Part shown: positions 38,370 through 51,399 of the stretch, piece after piece
Layout of the letters: the number at the start of each line of letters is the position of its first letter
Numbering within the stretch: position 1 is the first letter of the stretch
Source: Protula sp. h YS-2021
Lineage: Eukaryota > Annelida > Polychaeta > Sabellida > Serpulidae
Direction of reading: 5' to 3'
Length of the DNA stretch: 64,000 bases
Assembly: GCA_949752745.1 (NCBI GenBank)
Contig: OX457026.1
Coordinates: forward strand, 74,278,742 to 74,342,741
Notes under the pieces: model-generated
The model's input: only the letters and a program-made list of their open reading frames with translations
Told to the model about the DNA's origin: nothing
Databases searched by the model: none
Position numbers and translations under genes: made by a program

Positions 38370-39898
38370 TCAAACAGACCCAAAAGCTGTCGCAGTTGAA
38401 TTATTGGTATTTTCACTTCTGGCATTCCCAAGTCCAAATCCAACGACAAATGCATTTAAAGCGAATACAATATACAAAATGATATTTAGAATATTTTGCC
38501 AAAAAGTTACTCTTTTTAATACATGTTCCTTCTCAATCAGTTCAACACGCTTCTTTAGTATTTCTCCCTGTGCTTTTAAATCACTTAATTTCTTCTTCTG
38601 TTCATTCAGCTGATGCCAAGAAATTTGCGCATCCTTTAACCTCGTTAAAATATTGCGTACTTCCGGATCGCTACTTTCGGTGCTCCTTGCTTTCCATTGA
38701 TCAAGCTCGTCACGCGCTTTCATTACCTTCTCTTCTGCTGCTTTCATTTCAGCGCCAAGAAATGCAAATTTGACATTGGCATTGATCGCCTTTTCGCACC
38801 AAATATTATACAGGCTGATGATACGGTAATCCTGGTGGTGAAGCTGGTGAACGACACATTCAAATGGCAAACATCCGTTTTTGTTGTCTTCAGATATGGG
38901 TTGTGTCTTTTCCAAATTTTCTTCAAAAAGCGCATCATATTCAGCGTAGTGATCTTTTTGCACCTGGCAAGAGCAAGGGCAAAAGAATTTCGCACAATCG
39001 TTCCTTAAGTCGTCTTGATATTTTGCGTAGTACCTTCGCAACAGAGATATATAAAGCGCGAGCAATCCAGCAAGTATTTGCAAGACAAGTGCAGAGATAA
39101 TGAGCCCCAACATATAGTCGTAATATTTTATGGAATCACGACCAGCGTCCAGGGTATCTTTTAGAAGCGCCACATGGACAATTGACATAGACGTCGCCGC
39201 TGTCATTTGTGCGCGATCCTTTGCCTGTTGGATGGTAGACTTAGCCTTCGAATCGCTCTTTGTGTCAGCACCCAGTAGCCGATCGACGCTTTCTTTCTCA
39301 TGTGTTTCTGACCAGTCAGCACTATTTTGTGCCTGAAAAAAAATCATAGCTAAACACAGCAAACTTCTAAATTCCTTCTGGAACAATTACTTTTGTAATC
39401 CAGTGAAAAATTCTAAGCCGTAACTGTGCACTTTCATAAATAAATTCAACAGCCACTCAAAATATTATAACACTTTTTAATGCTATTAGAAAATGACTTA
39501 AAACAGATAGGTTGTTTTCACGCTGCACACAGTTTTAGATATAGATGTGGAATGTGGATAAATTAAAAACAAGTTATCATGAGATTTCAGTCACATGATC
39601 CTCTAAATGAAATATTGATATAACATTAATTTTTTAATTTAGTGTCCCGAAAAAAATTTATAATTCTCTTAAATGAATTCAATCGCAGCTGTATGTTAAT
39701 ATCAATTTTGGGCCATTTCGATCAAGGACAGTATATATGTGAGTCCCAACAAATACACCATATGCCTGCATCATGTGTTTGCATATTTATCAATGGCAAA
39801 TCGCACGTTGAAAATTTCCAGAAAAACTGAAATGAAAAACAACTTGCCTGTGGAAATAGCAGAGGCTGTCGGGGAAGTGTAGTGTCAGCATTTTCCAT
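38370..39898 (-). CDS. Ninjurin-like membrane protein, copy 1 (two exons)
   Basis: Exon 1 is 39848-39898 (17 codons), exon 2 is 38370-39332; total about 337 aa. The intron uses GC at the donor (CAG|GCAAGT) and TTTTTTTTCAG at the acceptor. Residues 45-115 (AATSMSIVHVALL, an amphipathic region, then a membrane helix GLIISALVLQILAG) and 294-318 (FWQNILNIILYIVFALNAFVVGFG) match the two halves of ninjurins, which oligomerise in the plasma membrane and mediate rupture or adhesion. Unlike normal ninjurins (about 150 aa), a cytosolic insert of about 180 residues with a Cys-rich start and a coiled coil separates them. The paralogue at 51400 confirms the exon structure. Confidence 0.75.
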
Positions 39899-42800
39899 TT
39901 TTCTTCTTTAATCTGTGTTATAAACCCTTCCGCTGGAAGAGATGGTGTTTTATACAGATACTTTTTATTCTGTTAAACGAGTATAAAGTACAACCGTTTG
40001 AAATAAATATTCTTCGGTTGTCTTTATTCTACAAAACGTATTACCTTTTCAATAAGCTTCAAATGGAACCAAATTCTTGCCTGTAGCTTCTATTCAACCT
40101 ATAGTTCCTAAAGTGTTAATTTTACTGGTTTGAAGCTTGACATGTTTATAAATGCTGCTTTTTATCCTACAGTTTTAGAATTAATTCAAGTTTAAAATAT
40201 CACAATTTGTGCTTTCAATCAGAGATAGAAAAACTCTTAAACTGTGCACTTAACCTACATTTACAACAGTTAGACGAAGGCTGTGCAGTTCTATGTTTTC
40301 GCAAGTTATTACTTATGTTCCCACTTATTGTAAAAATTCGCCTGTATGAAGTGTTAACAGAATAGAGGCTTATGAATAGGGCCTTGAAACAGATAATTTG
40401 GTTTATGCAAGGCACGACATAACGCGGTACTACTGAAAGCATTTTTCGGCACTGCCACGAAAGGCCGTGGTTAAGTAAACCAATGCCACAGTTCTGTATG
40501 GTTCTTGACTATAACAAAACATTATCTCTCCCTCTTTTATATGTTACTGAGCTTCACAGCTTCTGGTATAGAGAATACTTAATAACTTAGACACGGTTTT
40601 CAAAAAGTCGCGATTTACAAAGTTAATGTTTTTATGCAAGTCTGAATACATGCATATTTTTTTATTAAATATGTTATTTATTCTTTTTTACAGCTAACGA
40701 AATCTGAAATTGCAAAATGAAGAAAACATAAGTTGCATTTGGAAATGCATTTTAATATCTTCTGAAAAGGCCGAAAAATAACATTAAATGAAAATAGTAA
40801 ATAACGCCCAAAGGAGGGATAGCTGGCAAACCAAATAGGAATGGCCTGAAAATTAGAGACTTTCTCTCACTTTTTGGACTCGCATAATGACACGTGTGAC
40901 ATCAAGATGTACCCCGGGGCAGTGAACCCTACATGATGTGAAAAGAGTTGCGAGATCACTGAGTATATTGAGTATACTATGGGAAGCGATCGTTATTTGT
41001 AACCGAAGGGTGGAAAAAGATTAACAAATATATAATTTAAGTGTAGTGGAATAAATAGTTATTTATTATGCTGTGATATGCCCAATATCCCAGTAAACAT
41101 TCTAAAGTCAATGCAACGTCGATTTAAATTTGCGAATTCGACCCGACCAATCCAAAATATTAATTCTAGTTGTGCCTTGGTTGTGATTGGTCGCAACCAA
41201 AGACCAACGCCTTATCCTCTTTGATGCAACATTGAAAAGACGTTGGGAAAGCAACTTTTCTATGACGTTTCTTTTAGTCGCAACTAAAACGCAACTTTCT
41301 CCGACGTTGAAGCAGCGTCTTTGATGCAACGTTGAATCGACGTCGAAAAATCAATGTTGGTTAGATATATACCATATGATTAATCACAACAGTGGAACTT
41401 CCAAGCAAACAAAAACGACAAATGTTCACGCGAAATAATCTCCCTTTCAATACTTTGCGTTTAAAATAAGGAAATGCATCCAACACATTTTAAGTTATAA
41501 CAGTCAATTCCGTCAATTCTTCCAATTACATCTGGTCATTTCGAAGAGTGGGGATGTTAAGACAAAAAATCTATTCGATACAATCCATGCCCTTTTACTG
41601 AAAAAGGGTCTATGATTTTGTTAGAATAATGAAGTTTGAGCCTAGTTACTTATAAGCACCCCTGAAACATTTATACGCCTGCATTCTCACCTGAGCTGAA
41701 ATCTTTCAAATGCGTTACATCAATAATTTTATATACCTACCCTTATTGAAGCAGGAGCATAGACGACGAATATGAGTGAACTTAGAAAGACCTTTAGTCA
41801 ACTATACATTTATTGTTTAAATTTTTATTTATTGCGTTTGCAAGTCACATAAGAGAACAATATAGCTGTAGAATGAAACTGATTGGTTATAAATGGTTTA
41901 GTTATTGAAAATATGTAGCATTGAATTACAAGTGGTATTTAAAAATCAATGGAAAATCAAATAGAAAAAAATTGTCATTTTTCACATGTGGGTTTTATAC
42001 GTTCCATGCAAACCTGGATAATTTAATCGCGTATACATTCGGTCAAAATGTTAATCACATATCGTTCCGTGATAAAGCCAGAAAAAGAATCAAGAAGACC
42101 AGTGTAAAGTGATTCAAAGAACTCAGATAGTGGAACACTCCAAAATCTCAGACCAGTGCAACGAAAGAATTACTTATCTAAGAGATAGGAAGTCTGAAAC
42201 ACTGTCAACTGACAAACCGACAGACTATAAGACACGTTAACCATCCCTCTTCTGCCGCCCCCTGGAACGATCTCGACCTAAAACATTTAAACCATCGAGA
42301 ATATCAAATAATAAGCCACCATGTTATCTAAAACATTTAAGTAAAATGCAACTCTGACACTACAGAAACATACTCTGAAGAGTTCATAAAAGATAACATA
42401 AACAAGATTAAAGAACTGAGCTGGGGTGACATACTAACACCAGCACCACCGCTCATGCAAAAAATCACTAAATTCAAAATCCGCAAAAAATGACCCTTTT
42501 GAAAGTGAAGTACTGGTTGAATGAATTCAGGCTAAAAAAGTTTGAAAAGTCGTTTTCTAGCGATATGAAGGTATTTATGCCACCATGTTCGCGGCTGGCA
42601 TGGCCATCATTGATCAGGGCCTGTGACTCATCACGGGTGCAGCTGGCACGATACTGCTGGAACAGCTGGTCTGGCATATGCCACCCTTGTTTCTGCCTGT
42701 AAGCTAGAAAAAGGTAAAAAACAGTGTGGTGTGGTTAATGTGGTTGCGATAATCATGACATTAAAACACTATAGTCTCTATAATATGACTGTACTTGTGA

Positions 42801-43230
42801 ACTGAAGGTACAGTCTATGCTAGTGAAAAACTAACAGTCCGGTGTTGCAATAACACACTTCCGCCGAGGTCCTGGAGGGGGGCGGGAAGGGGGCGGCGTC
42901 CTTTCCTTGAGGTACCGTTAGTTCTTGCCCTTGAAACCGTTGGTGTTGCCCTTGGGAAGTCCACCTTTTTTGCTTGCCCTTTTCTTTCAACCTTGGGGTG
43001 GGTAGCCTGCAACAAATTACATTAGCCTGTGATGGTCGTTTCTGTTGCTATGAACAGCGCAAAGAGTAGAGGTCGGTAAGCTGTGAGAAATGTTTAAGGT
43101 AATACTTAACAAAAGAGTTAGGTGAAGACCAACACACTGTTTTAAATACATCAGACAGAGACACATTACGGAGAACCCTGGGGGAACTGGCAATTTAACG
43201 AACATGATGGGCTTTGATTTAATATTGGCT
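39899..43230. other. Host intergenic DNA, right part of duplication copy 1
   Basis: No further gene recognised. It contains a dispersed AACGTTG/GACGT repeat at 41090-41360. Frames here (e.g. 41921-42112, 42474-42677) lack domains. Confidence 0.5.
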
Positions 43231-43299
43231 GTCATTGGCTGCCAAGAATACCCATTTATGTAATTCGAAATGGGCTGTCTCGAGAGGTCCTTATTGTAT

Positions 43300-45700
43300 T
43301 GGGCATGGAGGAAATTATGAGGATTTCTTCTATTTTCTGATGCCTCTGAGATCCCAAAGTTTTGGCTAGCGCCTTGAATGGGACGGAGAGACCAGGCCTT
43401 TAGTAACCTGTTCCTCTTGTAGGTCTGGGAGGCTTATTTGTTCGAAAGTATCCATACTTTGGGTGATAATATGGGTCTTTCCAATAAAGTTGGCTCTCGG
43501 GGTGAGATAGACCATTCATTGTTTTCCCTGCTTACCTCTCTTTCTAATGCATGAATTCCATCTCTCCACTTGTCAGAAGCTAAGGCTAGAATGAAAGTGA
43601 ATCTTACCATGGCATTTGTAGCAGAGATAACTTCCTCCCCGAAGATTTCAGCGCATTGCAAATATCGTTAAGCTAGAGAAAGGTTCCATTGGCTACATTG
43701 GAACCAGACGAAGGGGAGCTTACCCTTAAGTTGTGATAGGGCCATATCTTCCCCTGGGTCATACCTTGTGGTTGCTTTGAGCTTAGAGCCAACAGCCCTA
43801 TAAGGATCCTAACTTTGTTGGCCCTCTGTGGAAAGGTAGTCCAGGAAATCTGCTACAACTGCTGGGGAAGCTTGAAAAGGATCTATCTTAGACTTTCCGC
43901 AACCAAAACTTATTCCATTGCCGTGGACTTTTTAGTACCCCCCCCCCCCGCGTAGCGCGGAGCGGGAAACTATAGTATTCGGGTCCCTCCGTCTGTCCGT
44001 CTGTCTGGCGATCCTTGTAAGCGCAAATTTGTGCACACAATATCTCAGCCGCTATTCAACAATGGCTTTTGATTTTTGCTACAGTGAATATATATATTGA
44101 AGTTGTGCGACGTTGCATTATTTTTTTATTCGATAAAAAAACGACGAAATGGCGACTTGATGAAAATAGGCAATGTTTTAGTATTTCTGTTGCCTGCAGT
44201 GCAACTTTGTGCACTTAGTATCTCAGCCGCTATTCAACACTGCTTTTGATTGAAGCTACAGTGAAAGTATATACATTGAAGGTGTGCGACGTTGCATCAT
44301 TATTTTTCGATTCGACCATAGTTCGAGGCGAATTACATTCATCAGTTTCACTTCTTTTTCTTGTTATGACTGTTTTCTCCACTACTTGCTTGTAGTACCA
44401 GAGGTGAAACTTTAGCACGTGAGACGAGGGATGGAAGTATTCTCAATGGGCTGAGACAGTAGTTCCTTGTTTCAAGCGGTCGGAATGGATATGACTACCT
44501 TGCAACGGAGAAGGTGAACCATGGAACTTCCGGGGACCATTGGACTATTAGCAGTAGAGCTGGTGGTCCCAGCTCAATCATCTTGTGCAATACTTGGTGA
44601 AGAATTGTCTGTGGAGGAAAGCATAAATTATTTCCCGTGTGGACCAGGGGCGTTTGAGTGCGTCCACTGCCCATGCCTGTTCAATTCAGGAATGGAGAAA
44701 TGAACCCGGGAGGCCGAGTGGTCATTGCATTGGCGAACAGGTCCAGAGTAGGGGGCCCCATCGGGATTGACGAACTACCAACTGAAACTTTTCTGACACG
44801 TGTCAGGACGAGATAACAATCCGGTGTATTGATTGGCCATTGATGGGATTTGGAAGGACAGGGGCGACAGTTGGGGTGACTTGGACTCTCCTTACCTATT
44901 TAGGTATGCCACTGATGTGGAGTTATCTACGAGCTTGTCCTGTTGGAGAGACCCTCGGATAGCCTGTTTAGTGTTATTCAGACCACTCGAAGCTCAAGTC
45001 AATTGATATGGTACCTGTGCAGAGAAGAAGGCCACTTTTGTCTCCAATCTGACCCTGTCAATGGATCCCCAGCCCTCCATGGGGGCATCCTTGTGAAGTT
45101 CTATCTTTGGAGACGGAGTTGGAAAGGTACTCCCTCGTTCATGGCTCCGGGTCGCGTCTCCAAAGAAGGGGTGACAAGGAACTCTGTGAAACCTTCATTG
45201 TGGCTTCTGCAAACCTTCCTTGAATCAGAGCCAGTCTTACCTGTGTTTGGAAGGGCCTGTAATGCAGACGACCAAAAGACACTGTTTTTCGGTAGCCACT
45301 AGTAGGCCTAGAAGTGATTCCATGGCCTGTAGACTTAACTTCTGGTCTGCAAGTATCCCTAGGAAGGCTTGTGATTTTTTTGGTACTTTCCAAGGTATGG
45401 AGTGTCCGGGCTATTGGTAAGTCCCACCTTTCTCTTAGAAGAATAATGTCCAATTTTGGAATTAATTCACACTTCGGCAGATTTACCACAAGACCGATCT
45501 GTAAGGCCTTTTTGTACAGACGGGCGTCTGGAGATGGCATATGGGAATCGAATTTGGACTGTTCTGACGGAGTGCGCCATGACTTCTTGCATTTCGCTGC
45601 TTGGCGAAAGGAGGCACAGGGCATCAGCGCAAAGTCCTGGAAGACGGGTGTCACGAGGGACAGGCACTCCAGAAACTTGGATGAAACCGGATCACTGAGA
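43300..45700 (-). pseudogene. Decayed DIRS-like retroelement A (RT-RNase H-tyrosine recombinase)
   Basis: On the minus strand: RT end 45139-45654 (IGLVVNLPKCELIP, as in DIRS RTs); RNase H region about 44950-45130 with a readable HINxLEL word; and a tyrosine-recombinase fragment 43434-43661 (LALASDKWRDGIHALE, the region of the first catalytic Arg). Many stops and frameshifts. The order RT, RH, YR is the DIRS arrangement. Confidence 0.65.
43930..44300. repeat. Dispersed repeat with internal duplication
   Basis: Starts with a C run and CGCGTAGCGCGG. TATCTCAGCCGCTATTCAAC occurs twice, about 180 bp apart, inside retroelement A. Confidence 0.6.
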
Positions 45701-46693
45701 GGTTAACCTCACATGTTTGGCCCTGAAAGGACTTGATATTAAGGGCACGACGGGAAGAGGCCTCGATCTTCCTGGTATCCATTTTCATCAAAGGAATGCG
45801 CGAGTCTCAGCGCACTTCTTGCACCCAAACCGTCTACTTAGTGGGCTGCTGCAATGCATCTAGTGGGATCTGATCCGGGGCGTACGGAACATTGCTTAGA
45901 CGGATGGAATCGTGATAAAGTGCGGCCTTCGCTGGCATCCATCTTTTAAAATTCATTAGACTGTCACAGCATTGGCGATGAACTCACTCGTATCCCTTGC
46001 AACGGAAGAGTCTCGGTGATTTTGGTAGACGCTCTGCTTCTAGCTCCGTGTGGCACAACATACAGTTCCTCAAAATTTATCAGGTTTTGACAATCCTATC
46101 TTATTTCTGAAAAGCGAAACGTCTTTTTATTAATGGTTTGACTTTGGAGATTTTTATGATTTATACATGTTGAAAGAATAAAAAATAGTGTGAAAATCAA
46201 TTTACATAGTCGAGTTTCTGCAGAATTAATTTGATAAAGACAAGTTTCTGACGACAAACGATCGTCAGTTGGGGCATCGACAATCTGACGCGACCCAGCC
46301 TGGTGACTTTTGGACGAATTTTGAAAGGGTGGAAATTTTGAGTGATGCCTTAATTACATATTTGTCAAACCAGGCTGCAAACTACGATCGGTAAAATTAA
46401 AAGGTGGATTTTTGTGGCTGTCATTTTATCAATAACGTTATTCGACGCATTGTTCTTTTTTAAATAGATAGCCCTGGAATCACAAGTACAGATTCAGTAT
46501 GTGATCTGCTGTGTGGACCAAGCCCAGTGAGCTGAAACAGGGGCGACACGGGATCGATAGCACTTGCTCCTTTTCACAACTTCATAAGAATGAAAAGCAC
46601 AGGGCTTTGGGCAACCATGGGCTTCACTTCACGATTCTCTGTACCACCCAAGATCGATTTTTCTTGAGGTTGGATATGCTACCTTCCCAGCAG

Positions 46694-46694
46694 G

Positions 46695-46787
<93 letters not shown>
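46694..46787. repeat. (GA)n microsatellite
   Basis: About 46 GA units. Frames through it are artefacts. Confidence 0.97.
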
Positions 46788-46788
<1 letters not shown>

Positions 46789-49700
46789 CACATAATAAGC
46801 TCTAGAATTTCTTGCTTGCATTCCTTGCTTTTTTTTATCCAATAATTATGCGAATATTTTTAGTTCTGACGCCAGTAAAACAAGATTTAAAAAAGTCACA
46901 GATCGGAATTGTTTAAAAGACGACAAATGTTAGTATTTTCACTCTTGTTAAATACATATACGTAAAAAATACAGAATTGAGCTTTTTGTATTATATATAT
47001 TTATGCAGTGTTTTAATGAAACTTTTAAAGTACTAAATATACAAGTAAGCAATGTGTTGTGAACGAGTGCATTATCTTTTTGTACTCCGCAGATCTTCCG
47101 GGGATTCCTTGAAAATAATACTCATAAAACAACGGAATTACTTCTTAACATATCCATCCGCTCTTAAAAATATCTCTGCTATGTACAAGCACAAACCGAT
47201 AGCACTTAGTACAAAGTGGCTCCTTTCTTGTATTAGTACTGTTTTTATGGAATCTCCAGTGGGTTTGCCGATTAAAAAGATGTGATAACAGAGCGCACAC
47301 ATGCAGAGGTTAGCTTTTAGATAACAACGCAGGGGAGTAAGGTTTCTGGTTCAATTGCGTTGACGTTTTACAGCTAATCTCTAATGCGGTTTGGTAAACA
47401 GAACCTTTCAGAGGTCAGTTGTTATATAACAACGGTTAAATTATTATTTGCGTATAAAAAGTCGCCGTACGTGTGCTGTGCTCAAGTATTATGACATATA
47501 TATACATGTTGGATTCCATTTTGCGTTTCCTTTCTGGCAGTGAATAAGTTTTCGTAAAATTATGGTTTTGTTATGAGTTTTGTGGGTCATTCTCGTGGAG
47601 CGGTAACTGAATTAAATTCTGTTCCATGCGCAGCTTCCGAAGCGAAGAAATCATGCCCCACGAGAATACAAGATTTTTTTCGGCTTAAGAGAAGGCGGGG
47701 CAGCATGGGTTCAATTTTTTTGCACATATTTTTAAAGAAATTGGGATTATAATGTCAATTTAAAAGGTAAGGTATATTACTGCCTTTAATGTACATGGTT
47801 AGATGTGTTTGCTTATTATGTCATGTAAAGCGTGTCTTAAAATCAGCGCTCTAAATGGGCGATAATATGTGATTCTAGTAAAACTACAAAATAAAATATT
47901 TCTCTGACAGTTCTGTTTTACCTCACAGGTTTGGCAACAGTTTTGTCTGACAGTTTTGTTGAGGTGAAGTAAATTGCAATAAAATTAAAATACATTTCAA
48001 CGGCAGTGATACGGTCCCTTACCGATATTACGTACATTTCAGGGTTTTCTACGGTTCTCCCTTCTGTCTATGTCATGAATTGAGCCCGTCAAATTTGAGG
48101 AGGCCTTAATATAGGTAAATAAAATAATTTTTCGTGATTTGGTATTGATTTTTAGCAATAAAGAAAGGGTTTGTGTGTGTATTCACTCTAATTGCCTTGT
48201 AAGTCAAATCATACTTGGGGCGTTTCGAACAGAAACTAATCGTATAAAAATGAAAGGAATGATAAATATGTTTTGCCTAAATGTCAAATTTCTCCTGCAC
48301 CAAAGAGCAATCGTTTTTTATCAATCCGTATGCTATTTTAAAAATTTATTAAATTTTCAACAAATCGTTTTCAGTTTCACTCTCTTTAATGTTCCGAGTA
48401 TGAGCTATTTTTACTATATTTTTTCTATCTTTCTTCTATCATTTCTTTCATTCTTACTCGGTTCCCTTGCAATCTAAATTCAAAAGTCTTTCGCATCTTG
48501 TTCGAAATACCCAAAGTGTGATTAGACTTATTGTTTAATGGGATTTATGGAAAATTATTCAGTAATAAATTAGGCTTATTGGTGTAAGTTTAGTCACAGA
48601 TTCTGCCGCATTATTGAACTGGATTGGCAGCGACGGATTACTTAAATTGAACGGTTTATGTTGATTTAAAATGCATGTCAAGCGAATTAAATTTAGTATA
48701 TGTATTTACGAATCTGTATTTTTTATACAGTGACAACCGTTCTATTTGAAGAAATAAACGAGTGCAACATTGGAGACCTCTTCCTTTCTGATTGGTCCGC
48801 GTGTCTGCCCGCCCATCCGCCCATAGTTTGGACCACCAAGAGGAGCCTGTATTATGGGTGGTTGTCAAACTTTTACACGCACTCAACGTACTTTGTTGTT
48901 CAGCGCGCTTTCTTCAGCGCGTCTTATGATTTAGTAGGCTTTTGTCAGCGCGCCTTGTGATTCAGCGCGCATTTCCACAGCGCGCTTTGTGATTCGGTGC
49001 GCATTTAGTAAGACAATTTTGTGACTATGTATTCAATACGTTCATTTAGCAATGAAGTAATACAATTGCATAGAACAACATTGTTGTATTTTTCTGTGTT
49101 TTATCTAATTTTATCCCCCAAAAGACGTCTACAAATTTGATATTAAACTCAGAGAAAACTGGAAAAGTTACTTTTTTCAGACGTCTTAAACATGTCCGAA
49201 AACGACGTCTTTTCAAGTTTTTTGTTGCAAAATCGACCTTTTATGGACGTCGTAAAGACATCCTTTTTACGTTCAAAGAGGACGTCCTCTTTACGTCTTA
49301 ACACGACGTCTTTTTTATATCTCAAAATGGACGTCTGTTTTTGTTGCAAAATCGAACTTTTTCAGACGTCATAGTTGTACAACAAAACTAGAACCATAGC
49401 AAACATTTTGACGCTGGATAAACGTTAGAAAGATGCCACACCCGGATCAACGTCTGGATTTGATTAATTATAGAAGTTGAATAAGCAAGAAAAACTGAAA
49501 TTCTTGTATTTTGCGCGCTCATTTCGACATATTTTCCCAAGCGACTTGTCGCAGCTTCCATTCCCGGTGATCGATGCCGTGTTGAGGCTGTTCAGTTGTG
49601 TCTTATATACAACATCTATTTTTTCGACGTCTATTCAACGTTGCACTAAAGAATTGTCATAGAAACTGGGGGCGGGGGGTTGGTTGCGACCTAAAGGACG

Positions 49701-51399
49701 TCTAAACAACTTTGCTTTGCCAACGACTGGTCAACGTTGTGTCAAAGAACTTAAACAGTCGCTAATACATGGTCTCAATCAATGACAAATCACCAAATTA
49801 CAACTCGATTTAATGTTGCGATTTAGTCGGGTGGATGTGGCAACCCCGAATCGACTTTGGTTATCGTAGTCGGGATGTTTACTATGCCTTAGTGCTAGCG
49901 CGTTTAATCTATACCACCCAAAACGCTAGGTAGTTTATGCGACAATTCTGAGAGTATTTTGCCACATGTTTGCCCTGCAGGGGTGGGGGTGGGGGCGAGA
50001 TCCCTTCATCTATGTTCTCATGTTTGTTTCACCGACCAATAGACTTCTGGTCGGCCTCTATGTTAGAATGTGTACTGACTTGTCATGTCTATTTTCCAAA
50101 TGTATGCGATTTGGTCGTAATGAAAAACAAGTCACAGCAACTTTTTTGACCTGAAATCTACGTTGACCAGACATCGTAATGTGTACTGTGATCGTTCTCC
50201 CAGGAAAACGGTGTCCTGTTTCGCGACCAGCTGAGACAGTCACAGTTAAGTTAAAATGTTGCCTGAAACTCCATATCACTGTAACTTTTTGCAAATGAGT
50301 TCAAAATTATTTCAATCGTCTGGATATGAGGTCAATATGAGGTAATAAACATTTGACCCAGAAATCTTTAGAACACGAAAGTTTTTCCAGAGGCAGGTTT
50401 AACTGCTATTACATATTGCAGCGAGAATAGTAATATTTTGTAATTTTAATTTATTCGTTTGTTAATAAAAACAACACCCAGTAAACATTCCGACGTCGAT
50501 TCAAGGTCGATATGAGGCTGCAACGTCGACCCGACAAAATCGCAACATTGAATCTGGTTGTTATTTTGTTCTGACTGGCTGCGACCACAGATAATTGACT
50601 AATCAACGGCTTAGACACAACGTTGAATAGACATTCGATGGGCGACGTCGCAACCAAAACTTTTTCCGTTGTCTAATCCAATCAATGTCTTTGGTGCACC
50701 ATTGAATAGACGTCGCAAAATGGACATAGTATAGGAGTCGAAAATTCGGCGTTGTATAGACGTCCTCTTCACAACCAAACAATAGTATTATAATTTTATC
50801 ACTCACCAGAAATGGAAGCCAAATTACCTTCATACATATGCTGTGCCACCGGATGATCCAACGGTGGTGCTGACGGAGGAGTGGTCAGGACACAGTCTGA
50901 TTATCACTATCTAGATGGCAATTCTAGATTAATATTTTCCTGACGTTCATCCACTACCGCTCTTCCGACATCTATGCAAGAGCAGCGTTGTTTCGACTTC
51001 TATTCACAACCTTTAGACGTCGGATAATCGACGTCCATCCAAAGCTGCCAGGTTGACCTTATTTTGACTTCCATAATCAACCGAAATAAGACGTTGCTCA
51101 CTTAAATTTAGAAAAATATATGTAACAATGTATTAAAAGCCTTTTAAAACATATTTCTTGATTTGAATGAGGCTTTTTAAAGGGACAGAGGTGGATAGAA
51201 AACAAAGATATCTAATAACATTAAAATACTACGATAAAATAAAATGCTTTTACTTTAGAAAAAGAAATCCCCCAAATGTGCTACGCTTGCCCTAAGTGGT
51301 GACCTTTGGATCGTCAGAAAACCTTCTCAAGTAAACCATAACCTTGAAAAGTGATCAGTAGTAGGAAGTTATTTTGCAATATTAAACTTTCCAGGAGTA
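46788..51399. other. Host intergenic DNA in duplication copy 2
   Basis: No gene recognised. 47040-47300 resembles 62900-63120 (TTTTTGTACTCCGC and TTTTTATGGAATC/GCGGAATC words), a dispersed element. 49150-49380 has repeated GACGTCTT words. Confidence 0.5.
48895..49008. repeat. GCGCGC minisatellite
   Basis: Four units of about 27 bp built on CAGCGCGCYTTGTGATT. Confidence 0.85.

Larger units (their letters stand above)
33420..43230. repeat. Large duplication, copy 1
   Basis: Collinear with 46050-55730. Matching landmarks: 33450/46075 (TTTATCAGGTTTT), 36425/46205, 36740/46510 (CCCAGTGAGCTG), 37330/49440 (CCCGGATCAACGTC), 37740/50870, 38370-39898/51400-53335 (ninjurin-like genes), 42480/55000 and 43200/55690. 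The Ginger-like insertion is only in this copy. Extra sequence (about 46700-49400) is only in copy 2. Confidence 0.85.

Noticed and set aside
38404..39336. Several plus-strand frames opposite the ninjurin-like gene
   Set aside because: Shadows of the minus-strand exon; the same shadows recur opposite copy 2.
46511..46842. Arg-Glu repeat and Ser-Leu repeat frames
   Set aside because: Both are readings of a (GA)n microsatellite.
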